In this document: positions 26,528 through 35,733 of the stretch, piece after piece
How the letters are laid out: each line of letters begins with the position of its first letter
Numbering within the stretch: position 1 is the first letter of the stretch
NCBI GenBank assembly: GCA_030593065.1
Contig: JAUVHV010000003.1
Coordinates: 1 to 64,000, forward strand
DNA from: Candidatus Omnitrophota bacterium
GTDB lineage: Bacteria > Omnitrophota > Gorgyraeia > JABMRG01
Direction of reading: 5' to 3'
Length of the DNA stretch: 64,000 bases
The notes under the pieces: model-generated
Told to the model about the DNA's origin: nothing
The model's input: the letters and a program-made list of their open reading frames with translations, nothing else
Database searches by the model: none
Position numbers and translations under genes: made by a program

Positions 26528-27619
26528 ATGTTAAGATACCTGACAGCAGGAGAGTCGCACGGAAAAGCACTGATAGCTATATTAGAGGGCATGCCGGCAG
26601 GTTTAAAGCTTGATACCAAACTGATAGATAAAGAGCTTAAACGCAGGCAGCAGGGTTATGGCAGAGGCAAAAGGATGGAGATAGAGTCTGATAAGGTTGA
26701 AATATTATCCGGCATAAGAAAGGGTGTTACCATAGGAAGCCCTATTGCGGTTGCCATTAAAAATAAGGATTTTAAGATTGATAAGCTCGGCAGTGTGGTA
26801 TGTCCAAGGCCCGGGCACGCGGATTTAGCAGGTATGATCAAATATGCTACTATTGACGCAAGAGATATACTTGAGCGTTCCAGCGCGAGAGAGACAGCGG
26901 CAAGAGTTGCGATAGGTGCTGTCTGCAAGATTTTCTTAAGTGAATTTAAGATAGTTGTATTCAGCCATACAAAATATATAGGTGATATAGAAGCTGATGT
27001 TGAAGAACTATCATTAAAAACCATAAAACAAAAAATATCCAATTCCTGTTTAAATTGCGCTGATAGATCATCAGAATCTTTAATGAAACATAGGATTGAT
27101 CAGGCAAAAAAGAGCGGCGATACGCTTGGCGGAGGATTTGAGGTTATAGGTTTAAATATTATGCCGGGATTAGGAAGCCATGTTCATTACGACAGAAAGA
27201 TTGACGCGAGATTGGCATTAGAGCTCATGTCCATACAGGCGATAAAAGGCGTTGAATTTGGCGTAGGTTTTTTGGGTACACAACTTCCTGGTTCAGAATT
27301 TCATGATGAGATAATTCTAAAAGGAAAGGTTCTTACAAGGCGTACAAATAATGCCGGCGGAATAGAAGGGGGCATCACTAACGGTGAGCCTTTAAGGGTA
27401 AGCTGCGCGATGAAGCCCATAGCCACTCTTATGAACCCGCTTCTTTCTGTAGATATGAGAACCGGTAAAGTCAAAAAGGCCAGTACTGAGCGTTCAGATG
27501 TATGTGCCTTGCCGGCAGCGAGTGTTGTTGCGGAGAATGTATCCGCATTTGTGCTTGCGCAGGCTATCTTAGAAAAATTTGGCGGCGATTCCATGAAAGA
27601 AATAAAGAGAAGAATGTAA
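26528..27619 (+). CDS. aroC: Chorismate synthase
   Basis: FMN-dependent final step of the shikimate pathway (EPSP to chorismate). Signatures are AGESHGKALIAILEGMPAG at the N terminus, RRQQGYGRGKRM, the DARDILERSSARETAARVAIGA helix, and NAGGIEGGITNGEPL in the C-terminal half. 363 residues, normal. AGGGGAGAG upstream of the ATG gives a strong ribosome site. Both its flanks carry a long palindromic repeat. Confidence 0.95.
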   Translation: MLRYLTAGESHGKALIAILEGMPAGLKLDTKLIDKELKRRQQGYGRGKRMEIESDKVEILSGIRKGVTIGSPIAVAIKNKDFKIDKLGSVVCPRPGHADLAGMIKYATIDARDILERSSARETAARVAIGAVCKIFLSEFKIVVFSHTKYIGDIEADVEELSLKTIKQKISNSCLNCADRSSESLMKHRIDQAKKSGDTLGGGFEVIGLNIMPGLGSHVHYDRKIDARLALELMSIQAIKGVEFGVGFLGTQLPGSEFHDEIILKGKVLTRRTNNAGGIEGGITNGEPLRVSCAMKPIATLMNPLLSVDMRTGKVKKASTERSDVCALPAASVVAENVSAFVLAQAILEKFGGDSMKEIKRRM

Positions 27620-27626
27620 GTACCTC

Positions 27627-27700
27627 GACCCTGTTTCCGTTCCAATCAGGACAGTGGGACATAGTACGCCCACTGTCCTGATTGGAACGGAAACAGGGTC
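27627..27700. repeat. Palindromic repeat family B, copy 2, perfect 32-bp arms
   Basis: Positions 27627-27658 and 27669-27700 are exact reverse complements, with a 10-nt loop. The element begins 7 nt after the aroC stop and ends 8 nt before the aroK ribosome site. No T run follows, so it is not an ordinary intrinsic terminator. The perfect arms suggest recent arrival or active maintenance. Confidence 0.95.
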
Positions 27701-27717
27701 AGAATATTAAGGATATA

Positions 27718-28218
27718 ATGAAGAACATAGTTCTCGTAGGTTTTATGGGAACAGGAAAGACCATGGTCGGTAAGCTCCTTGCGACTCAGCTTAAGAGGCA
27801 GCGGCTCTGCCTTGATGATATGATAGAATGGAAGGTTGGAAAGCCTATTACAAAGATCTTTGAAGAAGATGGAGAGCCATATTTCAGAAAGATAGAATCA
27901 GAAGTAGTAAAGGCAGCATCGCATGATAAGAATGTTGTAATCGACGCGGGAGGCGGTGTTGTTATTGATAAGAATAATATAAAACGCCTTAAAGAACACG
28001 GGATAATTATATGCCTTATTGCAAGGCCTGAAGTGATATACAATAGAACAAAGGGCCGAATACACAGGCCTCTGCTTAATATCCTTGATCCTATTGCCGG
28101 CATAAAAGAGCTTTTAAATAAAAGGCGGGAATATTACGACCGAGCGGATTACACTATAGACACATCTGATATTACACCCGAAGAGATTACAGCAAAAATT
28201 CTCAATATAATGAAGTGA
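27718..28218 (+). CDS. aroK: Shikimate kinase
   Basis: P-loop kinase making shikimate 3-phosphate. Walker A is GFMGTGKTMVGK near residue 9; DAGGGVVID is the substrate-binding segment, RPEVIYNRTKGRIHRPLL the lid. The ATG at 27718 has AAGGA 4 nt upstream and gives 166 residues; the frame is open back to 27682, but that would start inside the palindrome. aroA and aroB are not in the window. Confidence 0.93.
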   Translation: MKNIVLVGFMGTGKTMVGKLLATQLKRQRLCLDDMIEWKVGKPITKIFEEDGEPYFRKIESEVVKAASHDKNVVIDAGGGVVIDKNNIKRLKEHGIIICLIARPEVIYNRTKGRIHRPLLNILDPIAGIKELLNKRREYYDRADYTIDTSDITPEEITAKILNIMK

Positions 28219-28228
28219 AGAAATAGAT

Positions 28229-29329
28229 ATGGATAATTTTAAGAAAGAACTTATCCTCCTTAATATGGTAGAGGATATAGGATATATAAGATTTAAGGCC
28301 TTGCTCGATGAGTTTAAGGATCCGCGTAATATATTTAAGGCCTCTATCAGCAGGCTTAAATCTATAAAAAGCATAGGTACGAGAATAGCAGAGGCTATAA
28401 AAACCGCGCATTCAGATTATGATATAAATAAAGAGATAGAATTTATAAAGGATGCCGGAGTAAAGGTTGTTACGCTGTTTGATGGCGAATATCCTGAATG
28501 CCTTAAGACTATATATGACCCGCCTATACTTCTTTATACAAAGGGAGATTTTAAAAAAGAAGATGAACTCTCAGTAGCTATAGTCGGTTCACGAAGGTGT
28601 ACCTATTACGGATTGAACATGGCGGAAAGAATAGCTTCTGAGCTTGTCAGCTCCAATGTAGTGATTGTTTCAGGGCTTGCGCGAGGTATTGATACAGCCG
28701 CGCATAAAGGTGCTGTTAGAAATAATGGAAGAACCATAGCAGTTTTGGGAAATGGCCTTAGCTCTATATATCCAACTGAGAATAAGGCCCTAGCAGAGCG
28801 GATTTTACACAATGGTGTTCTGGTTTCAGAGTTTCCAATGAAGGCCAAGCCGTATAAGAAGAATTTTCCACGAAGAAACAGGATAATAAGCGGGTTGTCA
28901 AAAGGACTGCTGGTTGTTGAGGCGGCAAAGAAAAGTGGGGCGCTTATTACAGCGGATTTTGCGCTTGAACAAGGACGCGATGTTTTTGCGGTTCCTGGTA
29001 TGGCAGACAGATTTTCATCAAATGGGACAAACGCTCTTATAAAACAAGGCGCAAAACTTGTTGAGAGCGCGGATGATATATTAGAGGAGCTCGGTATAGA
29101 CAAGGCAGAGCCTGCCCTTGAGCGGGATAATAAGGATGGAGACTCATATTTTTTAGAAAATCCACATGAAAAGAATATATTCAATATACTTTCTGATAAA
29201 CCATCTGATATTGATACTATCATCCGGAAACTTGAGATTAGAACTCAACAGGCTAAACTTATGCTTTTGAATATGGAGATGAAAGGTATAATTAAACAGC
29301 TTCCGGGAAAACTATATGTAAGAGGTTGA
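28229..29329 (+). CDS. dprA: DNA-processing protein DprA
   Basis: Loads RecA on incoming single-stranded DNA during natural transformation. An N-terminal SAM-like helical domain (about 1-80), a Rossmann-like DprA core (VAIVGSRRCTYYGLNMAERIA, VSGLARGIDTAAHKGAV, GNGLSSIYPTENK, FPRRNRIISGLSKGLLVVEA, AVPGM) and a C-terminal winged helix (NILSDKPSDIDTIIRKLEI to the end) are present. 366 residues. Together with the type IV pilus genes it is consistent with competence, although no comEC or comEA is seen here. Confidence 0.93.
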   Translation: MDNFKKELILLNMVEDIGYIRFKALLDEFKDPRNIFKASISRLKSIKSIGTRIAEAIKTAHSDYDINKEIEFIKDAGVKVVTLFDGEYPECLKTIYDPPILLYTKGDFKKEDELSVAIVGSRRCTYYGLNMAERIASELVSSNVVIVSGLARGIDTAAHKGAVRNNGRTIAVLGNGLSSIYPTENKALAERILHNGVLVSEFPMKAKPYKKNFPRRNRIISGLSKGLLVVEAAKKSGALITADFALEQGRDVFAVPGMADRFSSNGTNALIKQGAKLVESADDILEELGIDKAEPALERDNKDGDSYFLENPHEKNIFNILSDKPSDIDTIIRKLEIRTQQAKLMLLNMEMKGIIKQLPGKLYVRG

Positions 29330-29347
29330 AAAAGTAAGGGGATAGGC

Positions 29348-30283
29348 ATGTATAAAAAAATAGTCCTAACCGGCACAATAGTTGCGTTGGTTATTAGTTT
29401 TTTATTAAGTACAGACAGCGCATTAGCTATTGATGAGAAGTTTGATTATAGGCTTAAACAGAAGGTTGAAAAGGCGATAAAGAGCCTTGAAAACAAAAAA
29501 GGAAATATACAGAAAGAAGCAAAGAACGGCCTTATAAGCTGGGGCGCAAATTCAGTTGAACCGCTTATCGCGGTAATAAGGGATTGGAAAAACCGGCCTG
29601 CCGGTTTAAGGGTTGTCTGTGTTGATATACTTGGCAGGATAAAAGATAAGAGGGCAGTGCCCGTTATTATTGATGTCTTAAATGAGAAAAAGATGACAAT
29701 GAGGTATAATGCAGCGCGGGCTTTAGGAAGTATCGGTGAAAGAGAAGCCGTTCCCGCGCTTATAAAACTGCTTGGTGATAACGAATGGCAGGTAAGGTTT
29801 TATACAGCAGAAGCTCTCGGAAAGATAGGTGATAAATCTGCGGCAAAACCGCTTGCAAATCTTCTTTTAATTGATTCCAGTGAAAAGGTGCGTTTTGCGG
29901 CTATAGAGGCCTTGGATAAGATAGATGGCAGAACAGAATACAAAGTTGTGCTTGAGGCCTTTTCTGACAAAGATCCTAAAATAAGGAGTTATGCGATAGA
30001 ACTCTCTTCCAGCTGGATGATCAGGGAAGCTGTTCCCGCAATCAGCAATATGCTAAAGAATGACAGGTCGAGTAAAGTAAGGGCATCCTCTGCTTATGCG
30101 CTCGGTATCTATGCTAATTATGCGGCTTTTCCGGCATTGATAGGGGCGCTTAGTGATGATTATAAGGATGTAAGGATCTACGCCTTGGAATCTCTGAAGA
30201 AGATGTCAGGGCAGAATTATCGCGATGATAAACAGAAATGGAATCACTGGTTTGAATTAAACAAGGGTAAGGTTACGGAATAA
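29348..30283 (+). CDS. Secreted HEAT-repeat protein
   Basis: 311 residues with an N-terminal signal peptide (hydrophobic IVALVISFLL, cleavage about residue 27 after ALA), followed by five or more HEAT/PBS-lyase-type repeats of about 31 residues: VPVIIDVLNEKKMTMRYNAARALGSI, VPALIKLLGDNEWQVRFYTAEALGKI and so on. Such helical solenoids bind protein partners; no catalytic motif is visible. It is exported, so its partner should be periplasmic or extracellular. The stop overlaps the topA start by one base, which is notable for an exported protein. Function unknown. Confidence 0.8.
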   Translation: MYKKIVLTGTIVALVISFLLSTDSALAIDEKFDYRLKQKVEKAIKSLENKKGNIQKEAKNGLISWGANSVEPLIAVIRDWKNRPAGLRVVCVDILGRIKDKRAVPVIIDVLNEKKMTMRYNAARALGSIGEREAVPALIKLLGDNEWQVRFYTAEALGKIGDKSAAKPLANLLLIDSSEKVRFAAIEALDKIDGRTEYKVVLEAFSDKDPKIRSYAIELSSSWMIREAVPAISNMLKNDRSSKVRASSAYALGIYANYAAFPALIGALSDDYKDVRIYALESLKKMSGQNYRDDKQKWNHWFELNKGKVTE

Positions 30284-32430
30284 TGAAAAAAAGACTGGTA
30301 ATCGTAGAATCTCCCGCAAAGTCAAAGACTCTGGCTAAATTTCTTGGGTCAAAATATGATGTCACATTTTCTATGGGGCATTTGATAGATCTTCCCTCAG
30401 GCAGTATGGGCGTTGATGTGGAGAACGGTTTTAAGCCGGAGTATGTTGTTGTCCATGCGCGCAAGAAGGTAGTGCAGGAGCTAAAGAACAAAGCAAAAGG
30501 CAAGGTTACTATATATCTAGCCACAGATCCGGATCGCGAAGGCGAAGCGATAAGCTGGCATCTTGAGAGGGAGCTTGTCTCTTCCGACCAGAAGATGTTG
30601 CGCGTAGAATTCCACGAAATCACAAAAGAGGCTATAGAAGAGGCTTTTAAAAACCCACGTTCTATAGATATGAACAAGGTAAACGCCCAGCAGGCAAGAC
30701 GTATACTTGATAGGATAGTAGGCTATAATCTCTCCCCGCTTTTATGGGAGAAAGTTGGACGTGGCTTAAGCGCGGGAAGGGTTCAATCAGTAGCCTTGCG
30801 GCTTATTGTTGAAAGAGAGGATGAGATAAACGCCTTTAAACCTGAAGAGTACTGGGAACTTGAAGCGGAACTCAGAAAGAAGGTTACTGAAACCCCAGCT
30901 AATTTTATTGCAAAACTTGTACAGATTGACGGAAAGAGGCCTAAAATAGAGAATAAGGCAGGTTCTGACAAGCTCTTAGAGGATTTGGAACAAGGTGTTT
31001 TTTCAGTATCTGAATTAAAACAGCAGAAAAAGATAAGAAGGCCCTCAGCTGCTTATACTACAAGTACAATGCAGCAGGAAGCTTTTAATAAACTTAGGTT
31101 TTCAGCAAGCAGAACCATGCGTTTGGCACAACAGCTATATGAAGGGCTGGAACTTGAAAAGGGGGAGGAGACAGGCCTCATAACTTATATGAGGACAGAC
31201 TCCATAAATATTTCAAAGGAAGCTCAGGCCAAAGCCAGGGGTTACATAGAAAATAATTTTGGGAAAGAGTATATTCCGAGTAGGCCGCATAAGTTTAAAA
31301 AATCGAAGCAGAAGACTCAGGAAGCGCACGAGGCTATAAGGCCTACTTCTGTTTACAAGTCTCCCGATTCGATCAGCAAATACTTAAACGTGGATCAGCT
31401 AAAGCTTTACACACTTATCTGGAGAAGATTTTTGCAAAGCCAGATGGCCTCAGCTCTCTTTAGCGTGGAGACGGTAAATATAGCCGCAACCACAAGTAAT
31501 GACAACAGAAAATGTATATTCAGAACCACGCAAAGTAAGGTGATCTTTGACGGGTTTCTTAAGCTTGATGATAATCAGAAGCAGAATGAAGAGACAGTGC
31601 CGCCCCTGGAGAAGGGCGAGATGCTTGACCTTGTAAAACTTATACCATCCCAGCATTTCACAAAGCCGCCCGCGAGATATTCAGATGCTTCTCTGGTGAA
31701 AGATCTTGAAGAGAAAGGTATAGGCCGTCCCAGTACCTATGCGCCGATTATATTTACAATTGTACAACGTAACTACGTTGAAAGAAAAGCCGGTTATTTT
31801 TATCCTACGGAAGTAGGTATTGTAGTGACAAGGCTTCTTGTAAAACATTTCCCTGATATACTGAATGTAAGTTTTACAGCAGGTATGGAGGATGATTTAG
31901 ATAAGATTGAAGAAGGTGATATGGACTGGGTTAAGGTCTTAAATGATTTTTATAAGCCGTTTATGAAGGATTTGTTACTTGCACAGGATAAGATGGAGGA
32001 TATGAAAAAACAGAAGATTCGTACGGATTATAAGTGTGAGATCTGCGGGAAGGCAATGCTCTTTCGCTGGTCAAGGAGGGGGACATTCCTTGGATGTTCA
32101 GGGTTTCCAAAATGTAAAAATTCAAAACCAGCGAAAAGGACTAAGGATGGCAAGATAGAGCTTGTTGAGGTTGAGGGGACAGATGAGATCTGTGCCAAAT
32201 GCGGAAAGCCTATGATAGTAAAGCATTACAACAAGGGAAGGTTTTTGAGTTGCTCCGCTTATCCACGCTGTGAAAATACCAAACCTTTTCCAACAGGGGT
32301 CAAGTGCCCTCAACCCGGTTGCGAAGGGGAACTCGTTGAGCGTAATTCAAGGCGCGGCCCATTTTATGGTTGTTCAAAATACCCTGATTGCAAATATACC
32401 AGCAGGAAACTGCCTGAAAAGTTAAAATAA
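30283..32430 (+). CDS. topA: DNA topoisomerase I
   Basis: Type IA topoisomerase that relaxes negative supercoils. The Toprim domain has VIVESPAKSKTL and ATDPDREGEAISWHL; the active-site tyrosine is Tyr302 in LITYMRTDS. Three C-terminal four-cysteine zinc ribbons of the Topo_C_ZnRpt type are visible: CEICGK with CSGFPKC, CAKCGK with CSAYPRC, and CPQPGC with CSKYPDC. 715 residues. No truncation or missing residue seen. xer follows 25 nt later, a common topA-xer arrangement. Confidence 0.96.
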   Translation: MKKRLVIVESPAKSKTLAKFLGSKYDVTFSMGHLIDLPSGSMGVDVENGFKPEYVVVHARKKVVQELKNKAKGKVTIYLATDPDREGEAISWHLERELVSSDQKMLRVEFHEITKEAIEEAFKNPRSIDMNKVNAQQARRILDRIVGYNLSPLLWEKVGRGLSAGRVQSVALRLIVEREDEINAFKPEEYWELEAELRKKVTETPANFIAKLVQIDGKRPKIENKAGSDKLLEDLEQGVFSVSELKQQKKIRRPSAAYTTSTMQQEAFNKLRFSASRTMRLAQQLYEGLELEKGEETGLITYMRTDSINISKEAQAKARGYIENNFGKEYIPSRPHKFKKSKQKTQEAHEAIRPTSVYKSPDSISKYLNVDQLKLYTLIWRRFLQSQMASALFSVETVNIAATTSNDNRKCIFRTTQSKVIFDGFLKLDDNQKQNEETVPPLEKGEMLDLVKLIPSQHFTKPPARYSDASLVKDLEEKGIGRPSTYAPIIFTIVQRNYVERKAGYFYPTEVGIVVTRLLVKHFPDILNVSFTAGMEDDLDKIEEGDMDWVKVLNDFYKPFMKDLLLAQDKMEDMKKQKIRTDYKCEICGKAMLFRWSRRGTFLGCSGFPKCKNSKPAKRTKDGKIELVEVEGTDEICAKCGKPMIVKHYNKGRFLSCSAYPRCENTKPFPTGVKCPQPGCEGELVERNSRRGPFYGCSKYPDCKYTSRKLPEKLK

Positions 32431-32455
32431 ATCGGCTGTTTTTAAGAGCTAAACA

Positions 32456-33325
32456 ATGCAGAGATATGTTGATAAATTCATAAGATACCTTGAGATTGAA
32501 AGAGAAGTATCACCGCATACCAGCTTGAACTATAGGGTAGACTTTAAACGTTTCGCGCAATTTTTAGGTAAAAAGAGATTAGAAGATGTTGATTATCTTT
32601 TTATAAGGCTTTTTCTGGCGGATTTAAGGCATAAGAATCTTTCACGTGCCTCAATAGCAAGGATATTATCTTCGCTAAGAAGTTTTTTTAAGTTTCTTGC
32701 CAGAGAGAGGCTTGTTAAGGCAAATCCCCTATCAGGCATAGCTACGCCGAAGAAGGAGAAGAAACTGCCTGTCTTTATGCAAGAGGCAGAGGTTTCAAAA
32801 CTTATTGAGGCGCCCGCAGATGATATTTTGGGGCTAAGAGACAAGGCTATATTGGAAACATTATACAGCACCGGCATGCGAGTGTCGGAACTTGTCAACA
32901 TAGATATTGATAAATGTGATTTTGTAGGTGGTGTTATCAAGGTCTTTGGTAAAGGCAAAAAAGAGAGGCTTGTTCCTATCGGTGATAAGGCTTCTTGTGC
33001 TATTGATAATTACATGAAAGCTTCCAGGTTAATACGTTTGCGCGAAAAGAGAGCAATATTTTTAAATAAGAACGGTAAGCGTATAACTGACAGATCGGTA
33101 AGGAGAGTGATTGACCGTTATGTAAAAAAGGTGAGCTTGCAGAATGATATCTCTCCGCATACATTGCGCCACTCTTTCGCGACTCATCTATTGAATAGGG
33201 GCGCGGACTTAAGGTCTGTACAGGAACTTTTGGGCCATGCGAGCCTTTCTACAACACAGATATATACGCATGTTAGCACTAAGAGAATGAAAGAGGCTTA
33301 TCAGAAGGCCCACCCCCGAGCATAG
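32456..33325 (+). CDS. xerC: Tyrosine recombinase XerC/XerD
   Basis: Site-specific recombinase that resolves chromosome dimers at dif. An N-terminal SAM-like core-binding domain (about 1-95) precedes the catalytic domain with Arg142 (STGMRVSEL), Lys166 ([11 protein letters not shown]), His235 and Arg238 ([14 protein letters not shown]), His261 ([11 protein letters not shown]) and nucleophile Tyr270 (IYTHVS). 289 residues. All six catalytic residues are intact. XerC or XerD cannot be told apart from one sequence. Position after topA is typical for chromosomal Xer proteins, not for a mobile integrase. Confidence 0.9.
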   Translation: MQRYVDKFIRYLEIEREVSPHTSLNYRVDFKRFAQFLGKKRLEDVDYLFIRLFLADLRHKNLSRASIARILSSLRSFFKFLARERLVKANPLSGIATPKKEKKLPVFMQEAEVSKLIEAPADDILGLRDKAILETLYSTGMRVSELVNIDIDKCDFVGGVIKVFGKGKKERLVPIGDKASCAIDNYMKASRLIRLREKRAIFLNKNGKRITDRSVRRVIDRYVKKVSLQNDISPHTLRHSFATHLLNRGADLRSVQELLGHASLSTTQIYTHVSTKRMKEAYQKAHPRA

Positions 33326-33329
33326 CTGA

Positions 33330-33402
33330 GTTAAAAAGTTAAAAAAGTTAAAATGTTAAAAAAGTTCAAATGCTCAAACGTTTGAACTTTTATAATTTTT
33401 TA
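33330..33402 (+). terminator. Hairpin region after xer, possible terminator
   Basis: A degenerate run of GTTAAAAA units (33330-33365) leads into a stem AAAAGTTCAAA (33360-33370) pairing with TTTGAACTTTT (33381-33391), followed by ATAATTTTTTAAC. The T tract makes it terminator-like, but the stem is AT-rich and weak. It separates the topA-xer genes from the envelope cluster. No promoter for waaA was found in the rest of this gap. Confidence 0.5.
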
Positions 33403-33425
33403 ACCTTTAAAACTAATAATTAAAT

Positions 33426-34715
33426 ATGGGTATTATATATAATATTATATTTATACTATTTGCTTTTTTTTATCTGCCTATTTTTTTATTCAAGGGCAGG
33501 AGAAGGCAAGGGTTGGCCTTACGTTTTGGCATATATCCTAAAAAGCTTGTAAAGAGTTTAGGAGAAAAAAAGAATATATGGGTTCATGCTGTAAGCGTAG
33601 GTGAGGTTATAGCTGTTTTACCATTGATTAAGGAGATAAGAGAAAAACACCCGGATTATAGGGTAGTCATTACTACAGTAACTGAAACAGGTAGTATTGT
33701 GGCAGAGAAGATAACCTCTGGTGATGAGATAGTGATTTTTTTGCCTTTTGACATAACATTCACGATAAGAAAGGTTATAAAATATATAATGCCGGCAGCT
33801 CTTATTATCGTGGAGACTGAATTATGGCCAAATCTTATACAAGAAACAGCTGAGAGAGGGGTCAAGATATTTCTTGTAAATGGCAGGATATCAGATAATT
33901 CTTTCAGCAGGTACAAGCTGATAAAATTCTTGCTTAAAAATTTACTTGCAAAGATCGACCTGCTTTTTATGCAGACAGAGGATCAGAAAAAAAGAATCAT
34001 ATCTCTCGGTGCAGACCCTTGCAGAGTGGTAGCCTCAGGAAATATGAAATTTGACAGCGTCTTTTCTGAAGACACGTTTAAACAGGATAAAGAAGCGATG
34101 AGGTTATCTTTGGGCCTTGATATCTGTGATAAGCTGTTTATCGCCGGTAGCACTCACCCTGGTGAAGAAGAGATTATTTTGAACTCTTACTTAGAGCTTA
34201 AGAAGAAATTTACCAGCCTGAGGCTGCTTATAGCGCCTCGCCATGTTGAACGAATAGACGAGGTGCGAAGACTTATAATAGATCATGGCCTTAACCCTGT
34301 TTTTGTATCCAGGATATCGGCTATAAGTCCTAAAATATCGGCGGAGGATATTTTAATACTAGATACAATCGGCCGGCTCAGAAGCCTTTACAGTATAGCT
34401 GAGATAGCATTTGTAGGAGGAAGCCTTATAAGGAGGGGTGGGCAGAATATGATTGAACCAGCGATATTCGCAAAACCTCTTCTGCTGGGCCCGTATACGT
34501 ATAACTTTCGTGATATTGTTGAGATGTTTCTTGAAAAGAATGCCGCTATTGTGGTTAAGGACACACAGACACTTACAGAGAGTTTGAGAGGCCTCTTATC
34601 AGATGCCTCTTTACGCAACAGCCTTGGCAGGAGTGCGCAACAGGTAGCGCAATCAAGCAGGGGCGCAACAGCAAGGATACTTCAGTCTATTGAAGATGAG
34701 AATGTATTTTTATAA
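33426..34715 (+). CDS. waaA: Kdo transferase (lipid IV-A)
   Basis: GT30 inner-membrane enzyme that adds Kdo from CMP-Kdo to the lipid A precursor. A single N-terminal membrane anchor (IIFILFAFFYLPIFLF) and the family segments IWVHAVSVGEVIA, PFDITFTIRK, VETELWPNLI, VNGRISDNS, AGSTHPGEEE, LIAPRHVER and FVGGSLIRRGGQNMIEPA are present. 429 residues. It begins the run waaA-lpxK-lpxL, and the substrate-forming enzymes KdsA, B, C and D are all within 18 kb downstream. Confidence 0.93.
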   Translation: MGIIYNIIFILFAFFYLPIFLFKGRRRQGLALRFGIYPKKLVKSLGEKKNIWVHAVSVGEVIAVLPLIKEIREKHPDYRVVITTVTETGSIVAEKITSGDEIVIFLPFDITFTIRKVIKYIMPAALIIVETELWPNLIQETAERGVKIFLVNGRISDNSFSRYKLIKFLLKNLLAKIDLLFMQTEDQKKRIISLGADPCRVVASGNMKFDSVFSEDTFKQDKEAMRLSLGLDICDKLFIAGSTHPGEEEIILNSYLELKKKFTSLRLLIAPRHVERIDEVRRLIIDHGLNPVFVSRISAISPKISAEDILILDTIGRLRSLYSIAEIAFVGGSLIRRGGQNMIEPAIFAKPLLLGPYTYNFRDIVEMFLEKNAAIVVKDTQTLTESLRGLLSDASLRNSLGRSAQQVAQSSRGATARILQSIEDENVFL

Positions 34716-35733
34716 TATAATTACAGGTAAGAACAGGGTTATTTTTGGATCTATCCTAAGGCCTTTGCTCATTCTCCTGTCTTTTCTATTCTTTTTTGTG
34801 GTTAAAGCACGATGCTTTTTCTACAAAATAGGAATCCTAAGATCCGTAAAATTAAAAAGGCCTGTAATAAGTGTAGGAAATATAACCTGGGGCGGAACGG
34901 GAAAGACACCGCTAACAGAGGCGATTCTTCGTAGGTTTCTGCAAAAGAGAAAGAGAGTAGCTCTTTTAACAAGAGGATATGGCAAAGATGAAGAGAGGGT
35001 TATTTTTCAGAACTTCCCGGAAGTCAGTATACTTAGCGGGAAAGATAAGCTTTTTAACGCTCTGCAAGCTCAAGAAAATTCAGATCTCGATCTTTTTTTA
35101 ATGGATGACGGATTTCAGCATCTTAGCGTAAAAAGAGACGCGGATATAGTAACTATTAACGCGACAGATCCGGTCGGAAATGGTTTTCTTATTCCTGCGG
35201 GCATATTAAGAGAACCCTTAAATTCTTTAAAGCGCGCGGATATGGTAATAATAACAAAATCAGACCTTGTTGATAAAGAGAGGCTTTTTAATCTTAAGCG
35301 TCTCATTCAAGGCGCGGCAGGTGATATTGATATCTTTGAAGGAGTTCATGAGCCGGCCTTTTTTTATACGGCTTTTAAAGAGAAAAAGCTGCTCGGTTAT
35401 ATCAGGCAAAGAAGGGCCTGCGTGATATCAGGTTTAGCGGATAATAATTCTTTTAGCATGACATTGAAACGGCTTGGTGCCATAGTAGTATCAACTTTTT
35501 CATATATGGATCATCATAAGTATGGTGAAACTGATATTGCTGAAATAGCAGAAGCTGTTGAAAAAAATAATGCGGACACAATAGTGACTACTGAGAAGGA
35601 TTGGATAAAACTAAAAAGCATAGTAAAAGACCCTCTTTTAAAAGGGGTGGAATTGCTTGTACTGAAGATAGAACTAAAGGTGAAAGATGATGAAGTTTTC
35701 TATGGGAGATTATCTACTCTACTACCTGGTTAA
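34696..35733 (+). CDS. lpxK: Tetraacyldisaccharide 4'-kinase
   Basis: Phosphorylates the 4' position of the lipid A disaccharide. An N-terminal hydrophobic segment (LRPLLILLSFLFFFVV) anchors it. The P-loop lies in VGNITWGGTGKTP; also visible are LLTRGYGK, MDDGFQHLSVKRD and the C-terminal DHHKYGE and VTTEKDWIKL motifs. The start is uncertain: TTG 34690, ATG 34696 and ATG 34702 are in frame and none has a strong ribosome site; all lie inside the end of waaA. The gene also overlaps the following acyltransferase by 47 nt. Confidence 0.9.
   Translation: MRMYFYNIITGKNRVIFGSILRPLLILLSFLFFFVVKARCFFYKIGILRSVKLKRPVISVGNITWGGTGKTPLTEAILRRFLQKRKRVALLTRGYGKDEERVIFQNFPEVSILSGKDKLFNALQAQENSDLDLFLMDDGFQHLSVKRDADIVTINATDPVGNGFLIPAGILREPLNSLKRADMVIITKSDLVDKERLFNLKRLIQGAAGDIDIFEGVHEPAFFYTAFKEKKLLGYIRQRRACVISGLADNNSFSMTLKRLGAIVVSTFSYMDHHKYGETDIAEIAEAVEKNNADTIVTTEKDWIKLKSIVKDPLLKGVELLVLKIELKVKDDEVFYGRLSTLLPG

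Noticed and set aside
27682-27717. Upstream extension of aroK
   Set aside because: The extra codons are the right arm of the palindrome; AAGGA precedes ATG 27718.
32456-33325. Tyrosine recombinase as the integrase of a mobile island
   Set aside because: All features match chromosomal XerC/XerD, it follows topA as in many chromosomes, and no att sites or cargo genes are present.
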